Below are positions 1 through 11,448 of a stretch of 64,000 nucleotides of DNA, one piece after another. The stretch covers positions 29,751,456 to 29,815,455 of the forward strand of contig CM049312.1 of the NCBI GenBank assembly GCA_026874595.1, in the 5' to 3' direction. This stretch comes from Sipunculus nudus. Its lineage: Eukaryota; Annelida; Sipuncula; Golfingiida; Sipunculidae. Every line of letters starts with the position of its first letter. The stretch's first letter is position 1. Made by a program: the position numbers and the translations under genes. Below the pieces are notes generated by a model. It saw only the letters and a program-made list of their open reading frames with translations, was not told the origin of the DNA and ran no database searches.

Positions 1-1170
1 CAGCCAATCAACTCCGTTTGCCGAAGTTTTCTTATTCACAACTTCGGCTTTGTAACCGGCATCCCTTGAGTAAACGGGGGGTACACCAATTTCAAACCAT
101 GAACAGTTATTCCAGAGCCGTGATTAAATTCCAGCGCGGGCGCCGCTCATCACGATGAAATCGACAAGTTTCCAGAAATCCGCTACGGGAAGCACTGAAA
201 CTGACAAGTCTGTGAAGTCAGCGGCGCTCTGGTGTCTCTGAAACCAGCAAGTCACATTGCTGTAACGTAACCAAGCACTGGGATTTTCAACTCCTGGACG
301 GCACTCAGCAGTTCCACCACATGGGCAATTTAACGCTCTAGCGATCGCTACAAAACTTTAAGTCTGCGGCACCTGTATTCAAGCTCGGAATGTGACACCT
401 CTCCACAATAGGTCTTTTACACGCTCTGTTGCCTCGCTTGAAGCCCCGCTCGCTGCGGCCGCCAGCAGTAACAATCGACTCCTCGTGGTCGTGTTTACAT
501 CCCCACTCACGGAAATGATTAAGACCCTATCGCCCTCTGGCGTACATTTCTATAATAAGCTTCTGTAGGTCGCAAAGTGAGCTGTAGATGTCAGCACTTA
601 TCAGAATGTATTTCATCAGTATCGGCCAAAATAGATACATGTTGTATTAAAAGGTGGCAGCACCAGCGCGTCTTTGTCGCGAAAATTGTGGTCATCTAGT
701 TAAATATTAAATTCAAATCTTAATCTCAATGTTTTGGTTTAAAAATGTCTAATTATATAGGGTTTGTGAATCTTATTCCTCCCCAACCCCAACCCCGAAC
801 ATTCAGCCTCCATTCATAGGATTCAAACATTGGGTTGGCCTACCGTTACAGGTCTAACCCCCCCTCCACCAAAAAGTCATATATAAATTTTTTTGTCACT
901 AAAATAAGGAAATTATAACTTCCATACCAGTTCAATTCTATGTGTTTGTTAAGATATCAATAGAATTACTTTTTTTCGATTTAATTTCAAAGCACATTTT
1001 TTTCTAGTAGAAACGGCTTTATAGGTTGATTCTTGCATAATATTAATAAAAAATAGCGGTTCGAGCAACTGTGGTTGAACACGGGACAGAGTACCCGTAG
1101 GGATTAGTTAGGACCACTAGTCTCATCACACACGGCTGGTACATGACAATGGCACGTAGGCCTACTACGT
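1..1170. other. Noncoding, no gene recognised
   Basis: The first 600 bases are somewhat richer in GC and CpG than the rest, and may be promoter or first-exon sequence of a gene to the left, but no convincing ORF or splice pair is visible. A short hairpin (CCGAAGTT / AACTTCGG) sits at about 20-46, and a CTCF-like sequence (CGCCCTCTGGCG) at 531-542. From 700 on it is AT-rich. Confidence 0.5.
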
Positions 1171-1692
1171 CACAGGCGCTTGATTTGCTGTTATTATAGA
1201 TTTCGGTTAAATTTGTTACTTTTCTGGGTCATTTCCTTAAAACTATAATTGGCTGAAAGTTTCCTAGCGTTTTTCACACTATATGGTCCATCTCTTTATT
1301 AATTACTTAACATTTAAGATAGGCAGGCAAGAAGCCCCCGTTGTTAGGCCCGACAGCCATGACACATCGGTTTCAGGCTAAATTTGAAGTATAACTTCAG
1401 CGTGATTGACTGAACCATTGTTACGTCTGCGGTGTCACTATCTGAAGACTCCAGTAGTAGACATATCAATCAATCAGAAAGCGCGTCCTCGGTTGCTGTG
1501 CCATGGCTGTCGGACCTAACGACGGACTCTTCTTGCCTGCCTGTCTCAAATATTGAGTAAATAATAAAGAGCTTAACCATTTAGTGTAAAAAAGCTAGGA
1601 CAATGTCAGATAAGTAATAGTTTTAGGGAAATGACCCAGAAAAGTAACAAATTTAACCGAAATCTACACTAATAGCAATTCAAGCGCCTGTG
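1171..1692. repeat. Foldback (inverted-repeat) element
   Basis: About 200 bases at 1171-1370 reappear as reverse complement at about 1495-1692, with many substitutions but clear end-to-end alignment, separated by about 120 unique bases. The outer ends read CACAGGCGCTTGA and its complement. No ORF lies inside and no obvious target-site duplication flanks it. It looks like a nonautonomous foldback element or long-TIR MITE. The superfamily cannot be assigned from the ends alone. Confidence 0.75.
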
Positions 1693-2878
1693 CATTCATA
1701 TACAAGGCAACATCAATAAACAACCAAACACGAAGTTTAATGCCAAAAGTCACTTAACATAATAAAAAATATGAGCACTGCAGGCGGCTAGCTAGTCATA
1801 ATAGCCTAACTAAGTTAACTTTATATATATGCAAGTTAATATCTTGTAGGCCTATGTCGCTCATATAGGCCTATAGGCTTGATATACGGTTAAAGGATAT
1901 TCGAAATGTGGAATAAAAAGACAGAACTTTGTCCCACCCTCACTATCCTTTGCATGTTTGTGCCGCTTGATCACTTGGTACATATAGGCCTACTGATGGG
2001 AACACACATGGAAAGGGGTACGTACCGTTTAATGTAGCCCCCCCCTATGTATTTTGGGGTCGTGTGGGCATAGATAGTTCACCCTCAACAAGTGTGGTTC
2101 TGGTTGGTCACAAAGAATGTGATTTGACCAGCTCAGATGCCGGGCTGATATTAAAAGAAAGTGTTCAATATCTGTAGCTCGGAGAATCTTTAATGCTGAG
2201 AGAATTTGCTGGGTTTGTTCTTGATCAGATTTAGAGACTTGTGTCAGCTGTTAACAGCACCAAATTTGGAAAGAGAATTTCAGGAATCATTGACTGTTTC
2301 TTAGGCCTATACATCATGAGATAGGCTTGTTTGTTTGATGGTGCTCTTATTTGTGTAATCTGAAGAATAAATTAAAGAGTAAAGTCCTTATGACAAACAA
2401 GTCAAGACGCCGTGAGTTTTCCCCACAAACTGCATTCTGGGTAATCGTTATTCAAGCTGGTTTACCTGGCTTATGAAAGGGGCAGCACCATATAGCACAG
2501 TCTAACATGCGGCACAAGCCATATATTACAAAAAAAGAAAATCCAGTAATGGTTGGCCCTGACTGATACAAAGGTGTCATGTAACTTTCTTGTTCATAAT
2601 AAGTGATTTAGGCTTTCGGTGTAGTTGATGGTCCTGGGGTTTGTGTAATTTTCGGAATGAATAAAAGCTTAATTAGTTATGATATAATAAACCAACTATG
2701 AATTAAAGTGTATCTATCAATATCTAAGACCTTTAGTGCATATGTGGACGGCTTGATTGCTCATATGGAAAGATCCACATGTACTCTAATTACCGAGTCT
2801 ACCAGGAAACATGTTTATGTATACAGATAAAAATTATTCATTAAGTGGTCATTTAAACGTAAAACGAAGAAACTTCTA
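1693..2878. other. Noncoding AT-rich stretch
   Basis: No gene seen. The palindrome TAGGCCTA occurs four times between 1847 and about 2310. Confidence 0.5.
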
Positions 2879-3051
2879 CAGTGTGGCAACCCTTAGGACT
2901 GAGCCAAACTGTCCACTTTATAAAGGTGTCTACAATAGGGAGGCCATGACCGGAACATAAATTATAAGAAAGAGTAAATCGGGACTTAAAAAGTGCCAAA
3001 TGTAGGGAGGTGCCCATTTTATTGAGGTGCCCATTGGGAGAGGTTTCACTG
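2879..3051. mobile_element. Small pogo/Tigger-like MITE
   Basis: This 173-bp element begins CAGTGTGGCAACCC and ends in the complement of CAGTGAAACCTCTC. Inside it carries the 'GGTGCCCA' sequence shared with the copies at 4660-4846 and 8340-9519. TA precedes the left end and TT follows the right end, so a TA duplication is half preserved. Ends starting CAG and a TA target fit pogo/Tigger-type Tc1/mariner elements; this class assignment is inference. Confidence 0.6.
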
Positions 3052-3409
3052 TTCTACGTATATATTTACTAATATAACCAATGCTTGTGGAAAGTGGTTC
3101 CAGAGACGAAACAAAATAAATGACATCCGTTTGCCAATAGCAAACAGTCATCCATTTATAACAGGGACAATCATATTGTTCCCCTGACCTGCACATAGGA
3201 ACAAATGAATGAACGTTTTGTTTTTAATGTCCTGTTTGAAGTTTTGCCAAAGAAAAGGAGCGGGGTAGGTCGTTTATCCCATGGACACTCACGTGTCTCT
3301 GTGTGTGTAAGGGGGGTTGGGGGGGTTTATGACAACATGTAACATACGTCATAGAAGTAGACACATTCACATGTTCCGGTGCACGGGTACTGATATAATA
3401 GATAAGTGT

Positions 3410-3424
3410 CCACCAGAGGTCGCT
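3410..3424 (+). promoter_or_regulatory. CTCF-like motif
   Basis: The sequence CCACCAGAGGTCGCT matches the core of the bilaterian CTCF consensus. The same 15-mer recurs near 39062. It is sequence similarity only. Confidence 0.3.
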
Positions 3425-3545
3425 GCACAACCGCTAAACTGTTAACAACCAAAAATGTACATCTTACGTCTGACTTTTAGTAAAATCGAAATACTGGAAA
3501 GGGGCATAGATAATTTGTTTTGATACAATTACGAAGATTTACAAT

Positions 3546-3690
3546 TACTAAATTTATTATGCTCTCTCTGTCTTCCTTTTTTTCTCGTTCCCTCTCTCTC
3601 ACACACTCTATCTATCTAGATATCCATCTATCGTTCTCTTTTCTTTCTCTCTCACTCTCTCTCACTATATATATATCCCAATAAAATGAT
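3546..3690. repeat. Pyrimidine-rich low-complexity tract
   Basis: A run of CT, CTTT and TCTA motifs ending in a short (TA) run. The flanks at 3052-3545 and 3690-3995 hold no gene I can see. Confidence 0.7.
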
Positions 3691-3995
3691 GGGTATAAAA
3701 CATGATAAGTACTAGTATGATCTGGTCAGTATTTTCTCCTGTGCTGGCCTTTAATAGCCTACTACAAGTACTAGTGAAATTTTACCCTCCTAAGTTCGAT
3801 CACCCTATCAAATTATATCCACCACTAAAGTGTAAGCCTAGAATTTAATGGACTAGTCCAAGAAGAGCTGAAAATACGCGCTGAATTGAGCTTTTCCATG
3901 TGCGCGTTGTTTCCGCGTGCATGGAAAAGGGCCTAAAAAAAGGAGTACCGTATATTGGTCTACTTTTCCCCCAATGAATATTTGGTTTCGCCGCC

Positions 3996-3997
<2 letters not shown>

Positions 3998-4054
<57 letters not shown>
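3998..4054. repeat. (TA)n microsatellite
   Basis: About 28 TA dinucleotides. The apparent small ORFs through it on both strands are Tyr-Ile repeats and not genes. A second TA/TGTATA patch lies at about 4130-4170. Confidence 0.9.
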
Positions 4055-4058
<4 letters not shown>

Positions 4059-4388
4059 TTGGAAACATTTTACTAAGGGGAATATACTGAGCCTCTCCCG
4101 GATTCCAACCGCTTCGCTAGAAAAGCAAGCTTATATATATGTATACATATATGTATATATATATACATACAGGTACAATCGTTATTCTGTATTCCTTATA
4201 CATGATAAATGAGGGTAGCGTGTGTTTTTTAACATGCTAAAGGATGTTTTTACAGTTTGGTGCCGACCAATGTCACGTGACAGAGTCCCGGATTCGTCGT
4301 GTCTGTACATCAGATACATCACTCACTTTGGATCAAATGATATTTTTTTTTATGTCTCTCGATGCTGTCACAGAGAAGGATTCACACC

Positions 4389-4440
4389 ATGGCAAGGTTT
4401 TCCATTACACTCTTGGTGTTTCTGGGTTGTCTCGTCTTAT
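4389..4440 (+). CDS. Galaxin-like gene, exon 1 (signal peptide)
   Basis: Encodes 17 codons plus one base. A consensus GTAAGT donor follows at 4441. The upstream 200 bases are recognisably duplicated at about 6836-7050. Confidence 0.8.
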
Positions 4441-5493
4441 GTAAGTATACTTACATAATGCTGCCTATGTAAAACACACCGGACTCTGTCATGAACAATA
4501 TAACTCTTTATTGCAGGCAGGGGTCATCGCATATAGACGTAGCTGTTGATGCTCGTTTAACATTATATAACAGCCATATCATTATAACTGGATTATTTAA
4601 CTTGTGTCAAGGGGAAAAATATTTTTGCCTTGGTTGGTTGGTGAATTTGCTGGGCCATCAAGTCTGGTCAATACCAAATACAGCAAATTCTCCATATAAC
4701 GGACACTGACTGTAACAGGACCGCACATTTTGTCCACAGGGGAGGGGTTACCTTAGTCGAGAGGTTAAAGATTTGCGGACCTGTTTTCAAGGAACTGCCC
4801 AGAAGTGGCCGTAAATAGGAGGTGCCCGTAAGGAGAGGTTCCACTGTATATATTTAGATTTGTTTAAAATATTGATATCTCTGACTTATTTTATGTCGCT
4901 TTAATCACTTGCTTTCATTGTAAAATAAGTTTAAACCTTTATTCAACGAACCCAGAATTAAAACGGAAAACAGTATTATATGAATGTAGAAATAGCTCTG
5001 ATAATATAATTATTGCTAGAATTAAAAGTGCACCACATTCCCTTGTACACACACACAAAGTATAGACCTTTACACATTAGCGCTACGCACTGGCGGGAAT
5101 TGACACTGAGTGTTGAGGTGCCGTTGTGCCGATATGGAGAGTGATTATTGGCAGTATCTCACATGATAAAAGTAAAAGTTTCTTTCTTTCAAGATGGTCT
5201 TGTTGGAGTTTCAGTATATATACAGATTTTTTTTTTCAGGCTCATCTTCAAAATGTGGCATCTTCTGGTACAACCCACGGACCCACTTGTGTTGCTCGGG
5301 TGTTGTTCAGCCAAAGGGAAGGTCCAGCTCTTGCTGCGGGGCACGTTCGTATGACCGTGGGTCTTACTTGTGCTGTTCCGGCGTCATTCAGGTTCGGAGA
5401 GGGTGGACCGCCGCTTGCTGCGGGACACAGCTCTACGACAGGAGCACATTCAAGTGTTGTAATGGCCGCGTGAGGGTTTCCTGTTTCGGTTAA
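4389..5493 (+). CDS. Galaxin-like small secreted cysteine-rich protein (2 exons)
   Basis: Two exons, 4389-4440 and 5240-5493, join in frame (t+gc makes a Cys codon) to a 101-residue protein. The donor is TTAT|GTAAGT and the acceptor follows a T-rich tract ending CAG. Exon 1 is a typical signal peptide (MARFSITLLVFLGCLVLC, residues 1-18). Exon 2 holds three spaced di-cysteine modules: a Cys then WYNPRTHLCCSGVV, SCCGARSYDRGSYLCCSGV, and ACCGTQLYDRSTFKCCNGRV. The CCG..(S/L)YD...CC.G(V/R) pattern is that of galaxins, secreted proteins of coral skeleton organic matrix that also occur in molluscs; a squid galaxin has been linked to host-symbiont antimicrobial function. Extracellular location is inferred from the signal peptide, and the role in this animal is unknown. 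The start is the ATG opening the signal peptide. An E-box (CACGTG) lies about 110 bases upstream. The protein is short for the family, and a similar broken copy lies 1.5-2.7 kb downstream. Confidence 0.82.
4660..4846. mobile_element. Pogo/Tigger-like element fragment in the galaxin-like intron
   Basis: It ends GGTGCCCGTAAGGAGAGG then TTCCACTG, followed by TA, the same right end as the elements at 2879 and 8340. The left end is not clear. Confidence 0.45.
5240..5493 (+). CDS. Galaxin-like gene, exon 2 (di-cysteine repeats)
   Basis: Carries all three cysteine modules and the TAA stop at 5491-5493. A possible ATTAAA polyadenylation signal lies near 5621. Confidence 0.8.
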
Positions 5494-6835
5494 ATATGGC
5501 TCCAGTGACAATTTCCTGTTCCGGATGAAATTGATGTATAGGATTTCCGGTCTCGGTTAAGATTGGGCTAAATGCACAATTGACATTCAAAGGCTATATT
5601 CCATTTAATTATGTTTATAATTAAAATTTTGCAACAAACTCCTTCTTTCTCACATTTTGTATGAATCCAATGCCTGTTTCACATTTGCTACTGGTTTAAA
5701 AATATTCGACACTATGAGGACAAAAATAGATATACAAATAAAAACGTGCCATCAAACTAGCTACGTACATCTGTTGGCGACAACTGCATGACATGTAATG
5801 CTGTATCTCGTTTTTCGATAAAAAGGTTCGTATTTTTTTTATCTCAAAATGATAAAGGTAAAATAACCCTGTCTCATCTTTAAAGGCAAGGTTCACCTCA
5901 GATTCTGTCATGGGTTTGTTTTCGTTTGACAAAACCAGCTTGGCAGCTCACAGGACCTTACGCTCCATAAGCAGCGGGTACGCTACGCTCAACTATTCGC
6001 TACACTACCGGCTGCGTTAAACCGCGGTTGCCGCTCAGGTTTGGCCACCAGGCGGTGCTGTCTCTGTGGAATTCCCCCTGCGTAATATTTAACCAAACAC
6101 ATTGCAGGTATCACCAACACGAACGGATGTTCTTCGAGGTACGAGTCACTTTACACTGCTGTGGAACGCGCTTGGTAGCACAGGCTTTTTTCACCCCCAT
6201 TGGAATATGCACAATGCAATCGTCAGCTTTCAACACAGTCTGTATTCTGACTTGCCTGAGGTCAGTTGTCCCCCAGTGTCTGCATAGTTCCTTTATTGCG
6301 TACTAATCGAGCTTTGCCACGGGCATAGCTATGTCTGTTCACACGCTAAGCCAATCAGATTTCTTCTACCAGTTCTGCAGATTTGTTTAAACGCCGAGCC
6401 AATCAGATTTTACTTTATCTAGCGCAAACTGACTGGGTGTTGCCAAACCTGAAAAATCCTGCTATTTCTCACAGCGTGTGAGTGGAAGGTCACCGGGTCG
6501 AGAGGTCACGCGCTGTGTTCAGGACTCGTCCACAGCAGATTACATAGAACATGTGCAGTACCGATGCTCGTGAAAAAGGTCAATTCTTTATAAAAGAAAA
6601 GTTGATCTCGCGTGTTGCGGTCCGCGCTTTGTGTGAACATCATTCAGGAGTTGTTTGAGCAGTGATATTAGGACGATAGATGAGTCTTCGATTTAAGTTT
6701 ACTTACTTATTCATTTAATCAGACTAGGGGTACAGGAAACCGCATCTAAAAAATGAGAGTCGATCAATTGGTTACTGGTTCACTTGGTCAGACACACAGT
6801 TTAGGATTTTTATTCCATATGTACGCACACAAAAG
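5494..6835. other. 3' flank and intergenic, no gene recognised
   Basis: No homologous coding sequence seen. A CTCF-like CCACCAGGCGGTGCT lies at about 6046-6060. The short ORFs near 6028-6306 lack features that would support them. Confidence 0.4.
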
Positions 6836-7230
6836 GTAAAATCGTTTTCTGTATTCCTGATACATGAGAAAAGAGGCTAGTGTGTGGGTTTTATATTGGT
6901 ATAGGATGTTGCCACGACCAAGTGACGACAACAGTCACGTGGTTCAGCCCCTAATTCATCGTATCTGTAAATAAGTTGTATTCCCACTTTGGTTTAGTCC
7001 CCAAAATATACTTTGCGACTCATGTTGCTGTTACAAAGATGTGCTTAAATTTCACCGTGGCATAGTTTTCTATTACAGTTTTTGTGTTTTAAGGTTTTCT
7101 TTAGATGTTGTAATGCCGCGTGAGGATTTCCTGTTTTGGTTATATCCACGTGACTATCATTTCCGATGCAGATTTGGCCCAATAGACATTGGACATTCAG
7201 AGGATATACCAGTGATTTGATCTTTTGCCA
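6836..7230 (+). pseudogene. Broken copy of the galaxin-like gene
   Basis: About 220 bases upstream of and including the signal-peptide exon (compare 4178-4430) reappear here, joined directly to a copy of the end of exon 2 (compare 5450-5560). The start codon is GTG at 7057-7059, and the third codon, which is AGG in the intact gene, is TAG. Nearly all of the cysteine-repeat exon is missing, and its remaining tail (TGTTGTAATGCCGCGTGAGG) is frameshifted by a lost base. This is a partial, diverged duplicate with at least three disabling lesions. Confidence 0.7.
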
Positions 7231-7891
7231 TGTTTATTTTAATAATTAAAGTTGGGCATCAACTGCTTTTTTTATATATTTTAAAGAAGCAAATGGATGT
7301 TTCATATCTCTAATTCTGATTAAAAGTATTCAATCTTGTGAGGAAAAATGATTAAATGGGCTCAGTCACCTATCTGACCTTTAAAACTGAAGGTAATTCC
7401 TTGGAGCTTGTATAAAAATAGGCCAAAAAACCTTGATATCACCGCACATAGATTGCTTGGGGGCCCGCCAAATTAATCGAACACATTCAACAAGGGCATC
7501 TGGTAGCAAGTCAGATAAGTGACAAGTGACAAACAACAAGTGACCTTTCTAACTCCGCATATATGCAATATACTACCTTTGGTTACATGTTTTCCCATTT
7601 GCCAACATTGCTGTGTTTACAAACATGTTGTTGATAAAAAGTTCATACATCCTTCACGAAGGCCTTATAAGAACTTTTCACATCCACAATGACCCTTTAG
7701 ATCATTAATATATACACAGAGGAAGCCAGAAATCACATAATTTTTTTTCAAGATGTAGATGAATAGGCACCTTTAAACAAATAAATTCCATTTCACCAGA
7801 TGGCGACGACTGACATTTTATAAGTGTCTATAACTCTATATTCTGTAACACAGACACTTTGAACGTAAGAAACAGTCTGTACCGCGTGTGT
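7231..7891. other. Noncoding, no gene
   Basis: AT-rich. A segment near 7600-7650 (ending AAAGTTCATACATCC) resembles 51070-51140, so it probably belongs to an old dispersed repeat. Confidence 0.4.
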
Positions 7892-8339
7892 ATATGAATT
7901 ATTTGCCAGTATACTTTGAGCAGCTTTCGCTTTTGGTTCTTTAGTATTTATGATTTATTCAAGTGGTCAATAAATTGGAAGAACGTAAGAAACCGCATTA
8001 AAAAAAAGAAAAAATACAACACATAGTTTGTTGTTGATTCGATTTTCCACCCATAAGCCGGTATTACCAGGTAAGCACAATGACTACTGATGGAAGCGCC
8101 TCCTTGTGTCAAAAATGATGTATTATTGAAAAGGAAACCAATGTTATGACTAATTTAAAATTTATAACAAATGAAACAGTTCATGGTAAAGGGCTAGACA
8201 CTGATAGACATTAACGCCAGAAATGCAGGATAAAAATACCTGGTTAAATCAATTAGTAAGATAATGCCCCGCTAGGTGGTAGCACATGTCAGCCTTCACA
8301 ATCGAGCGCGTGTTTTCTAATACCAGATATGTCCATATA

Positions 8340-9519
8340 CAGTGTAATCCTATAATGGGGGCACCTTTAGGACTGGGCCAAACTGCCCACTTTATAGAGG
8401 TGCCCACTATATGGAGGTAATTGCTGCCACATTCAGTGCTGCCACCTACTTTGAAATATTACTATAGTTTCTCCAGTTTTAAGAGTACTTCATTAACTTG
8501 ATACATGTACGTTCCTTCAATTATTAACATAAAGGTTAAATGTAAAATATTATAATTGTTAATATGGGTGTGTATTATATCATATATCGATGGACATAAT
8601 CTAAAAGCATGGATCCTGTTATTTAAATCTTTCTAATATCTTGAATAAGTTGCCAAGTGCATCCTTAGATATACCATACGGCTCTGCAAATTTTCTGTAA
8701 GACAAGCCACTCTGAGAATCTGTGAACAGGTACAATTTATGGCTATAGCAAACCTTTATATTTCAGTCTGGGGTTGACATTTTATAAGTGGACAGTGAAA
8801 GTGAATATGACACAGAATGACCAGTGTTTGGTGTTGATCTTAAGTGCAACTGCAAAGTAAACATTGCACTGAGACAAAGGAACCTTATCCTATTACCTTA
8901 TCTCAGAGTACCAAGTAACTGGTTGAATGAACAAGGCATCCACTCATGGTATTAACTTTAGCAGTTCAGGTGCTTCATTGACTGAAGAGCGTCTAGTGAC
9001 TGCTAAATCAAATTATGCCTATTAGTCTAATATGAATGGCTACAGAGTGGGCATTCACTGCTGGATATAAACATCACAGGAACAGCCAGTCTGGGCTGAG
9101 GTCTGACCACACAGAACAGGCACATCAAAGTAGTCTAATTAGTATTCATGTATACCATGCCTAGCCTTGAGTTGAGAAGGCTATTATTATGATTATGCAA
9201 TAAGTCAGTAATACACCTCTTGCCTTTGTTCATCTGTTTGGTTATTATCATCAATAGTTGAAATATAAATATTTAATAACTAACAGTTATTCTGATTACT
9301 AATAATTAAAAATTCACAATTTATAAAGCTCTCAAGGTTTAAATAGGAAGACACTTCAACTGGGAAAATAGACGAGGTGCCCATATTAGCTCATGAAAAG
9401 TGCCCATTTTACAGAATATAGAGGTGCCCACATTAGCTAAACCTGTCAAAGAGAAGAAAAAATGGGACTGGCCAAAAGTGCCCACATTATATAGGTGCCC
9501 ACTAAGAGAGGTTCGACTG
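8340..9519. mobile_element. Pogo/Tigger-like nonautonomous element, copy A
   Basis: The left end reads CAGTGTAATCCTATAATGGG. The right end is the complement of CAGTCGAACCTCTCTTAGTG. The element is 1,180 bp and is bounded by TA on both sides (8338-8339 and 9520-9521). Both ends lead into GGGCACC repeats. There is no transposase ORF, so it is nonautonomous or decayed. Confidence 0.65.
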
Positions 9520-10691
9520 TACTTTGACAGTTTAAATTACCGGGTGGTAACGATGTGTCTAATGCTTCAATCTCTTCCCGTATATATAAGATGATTACAG
9601 ACCCGTCCGACAAGATATTTTAAAGTGCCAATACATTTTTAGCAGATACTAGTAGGGCACAGGTGCAGGGTTAAGCTGCATATTTTCTCTTGAATTTACT
9701 TGGAATGTAATGGTTATTTTATCAGACATGTGATGGATGATTTGAGCACTACAGTGAAACTCCGGGCTGCGGACACCCCTCTGGGTTATACAATTTTGCT
9801 ATAACAACGAACGTTTTTATTATTTATTTCACATATTCTTGCATTAAAAATACATTAAATAGGACAGTTTCAAAGATGAAATAATTGTTATATAGAAAAC
9901 ATTAAAGAATGCCCGTTCTCATAGTGACCTCTGTCGGTTTGAGAATAAAAAAAAAAAGAAATAAATTATATCAAACCTAAAATATTTCATATTCTTAATT
10001 TAAGCTATTTTTTACGACTAAATAAAAAATATTTCCATATTTCATAATAACAAACTGATTTAAAAGAAAATGATAAAATCAGAGAATTTGTAAATATTCT
10101 TATTTTTTCATTTTAACACATACCAGTGATTTGTCATTTGTACGTAGATGTATTGTACTTCACTTCGAAAATGGTTACGGACGACGTCCATCGCATAAGT
10201 TATATGGATATACATTAGGTATTAATGCTTCTAATTTTTACAAAGTCGCTCAGTCCGAGGGCCTGATAAAATACAAAATGAAGACGTGGATGAACCTAAA
10301 AACCGGCTGACCGCCAGTCTAATGTGCGGGTGTCACTGAACGTTACCACATGAGCAGAAGACGAGGACCGTTCCGCTGATCAGCGCCACACGTAACTACG
10401 AGGTCATATCGAGTGCGTTGATCAGCACCCATGAGTTTTGGGTACGGTTGAAAAATGATATAATTAAAGCAACACAAGGTAAACAATTATAACGCGATCA
10501 GCGCTTTAAATGAATATTGGCGACTATTAGAGCATTTTGCTTCTGGTGCGCTTCTCACCACTTTAAAACAATCTCATCATTAAGACAAGTAGCAATGAAC
10601 AAAAGACATTTGCGCTCCATTTACCTTAAAGTTTGTAATCTCGACCTAAATACGTTTGTTTAAATTATTTTTCAAAGCGTTGCCCAAAAAG

Positions 10692-10910
10692 TTAGTTTTT
10701 CTTTATGCCAAACTTTGACTGAGTGACATTGTCATCATGAATCTGGGCCACATTTTCCCTGAACCTATAGCAATGGACAATTGCACTGCTGCTTTCTGCA
10801 CACTCTGCAACCTGCACCCCATCCTTGATGATCCTGAAACTCTCAGCCTTGTGAATATAACCTTCATTCTTGATGCGCACTTCAGTCTTTTCTGTACACT
10901 CTTCCTGAAC
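10692..10910 (-). CDS. Candidate terminal exon, product not recognised (copy A)
   Basis: On the minus strand a good polypyrimidine tract and TTTTCAG precede an open frame of 72 codons ending in TAA. It begins VQEECTEKTEVRIKNEGY and ends SKFGIKKN. The peptide looks protein-like but matches no family I know. A possible upstream exon on the same strand (14439-14508) and a further one (14758-14922) do not join it in a consistent open phase. It may be a decayed or misjudged exon. It is repeated exactly at 13801-14019. Confidence 0.25.
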   Translation of the reverse strand, partial: VQEECTEKTEVRIKNEGYIHKAESFRIIKDGVQVAECAESSSAIVHCYRFRENVAQIHDDNVTQSKFGIKKN

Positions 10911-10975
10911 CTGAAAATAATGAAAGGAAATTTATATATTAATATGTTTTGCTTGAATGAATATTCTAAAGAGTG

Positions 10976-11002
10976 AATAATAATAATAATAATAATAATA
11001 AT
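10976..11002. repeat. (AAT)n microsatellite at the duplication junction
   Basis: A short AAT run that marks the boundary between copies A and B. The matching run in copy B is longer. Confidence 0.85.
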
Positions 11003-11448
11003 ATGAATTATTTGCCAGTATACTTTGAGCAGCTTTCGCTTTTGGTTCTTTAGTATTTATGATTTATTCAAGTGGTCAATAAATTGGAAGAACGTAAGAA
11101 ACCGCATTAAAAAAAAGAAAAAATACAACACATAGTTTGTTGTTGATTCGATTTTCCACCCATAAGCCGGTATTACCAGGTAAGCACAATGACTACTGAT
11201 GGAAGCGCCTCCTTGTGTCAAAAATGATGTATTATTGAAAAGGAAACCAATGTTATGACTAATTTAAAATTTATAACAAATGAAACAGTTCATGGTAAAG
11301 GGCTAGACACTGATAGACATTAACGCCAGAAATGCAGGATAAAAATACCTGGTTAAATCAATTAGTAAGATAATGCCCCGCTAGGTGGTAGCACATGTCA
11401 GCCTTCACAATCGAGCGCGTGTTTTCTAATACCAGATATGTCCATATA

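Larger units (their letters stand above)
7892..11000. repeat. Tandem duplication, copy A (3,109 bp)
   Basis: Every landmark compared between this copy and 11001-14109 is offset by exactly 3,109 bases, and I see no differences in the lines compared. Both copies end in an (AAT)n tract. Copy A contains a 1,180-bp TA-flanked element and a candidate minus-strand exon. Confidence 0.93.

Noticed and set aside
3853-4212. ORFs on both strands across 4000-4054
   Set aside because: They are translations of (TA)n giving Tyr-Ile repeats. The same holds for 15262-15528, 16193-16444, 25466-25672 and 48431-48625.
5248-5511. Minus-strand ORF opposite the galaxin-like exon
   Set aside because: Shadow of the plus-strand cysteine-repeat exon, which has a signal exon, splice sites and family motifs.
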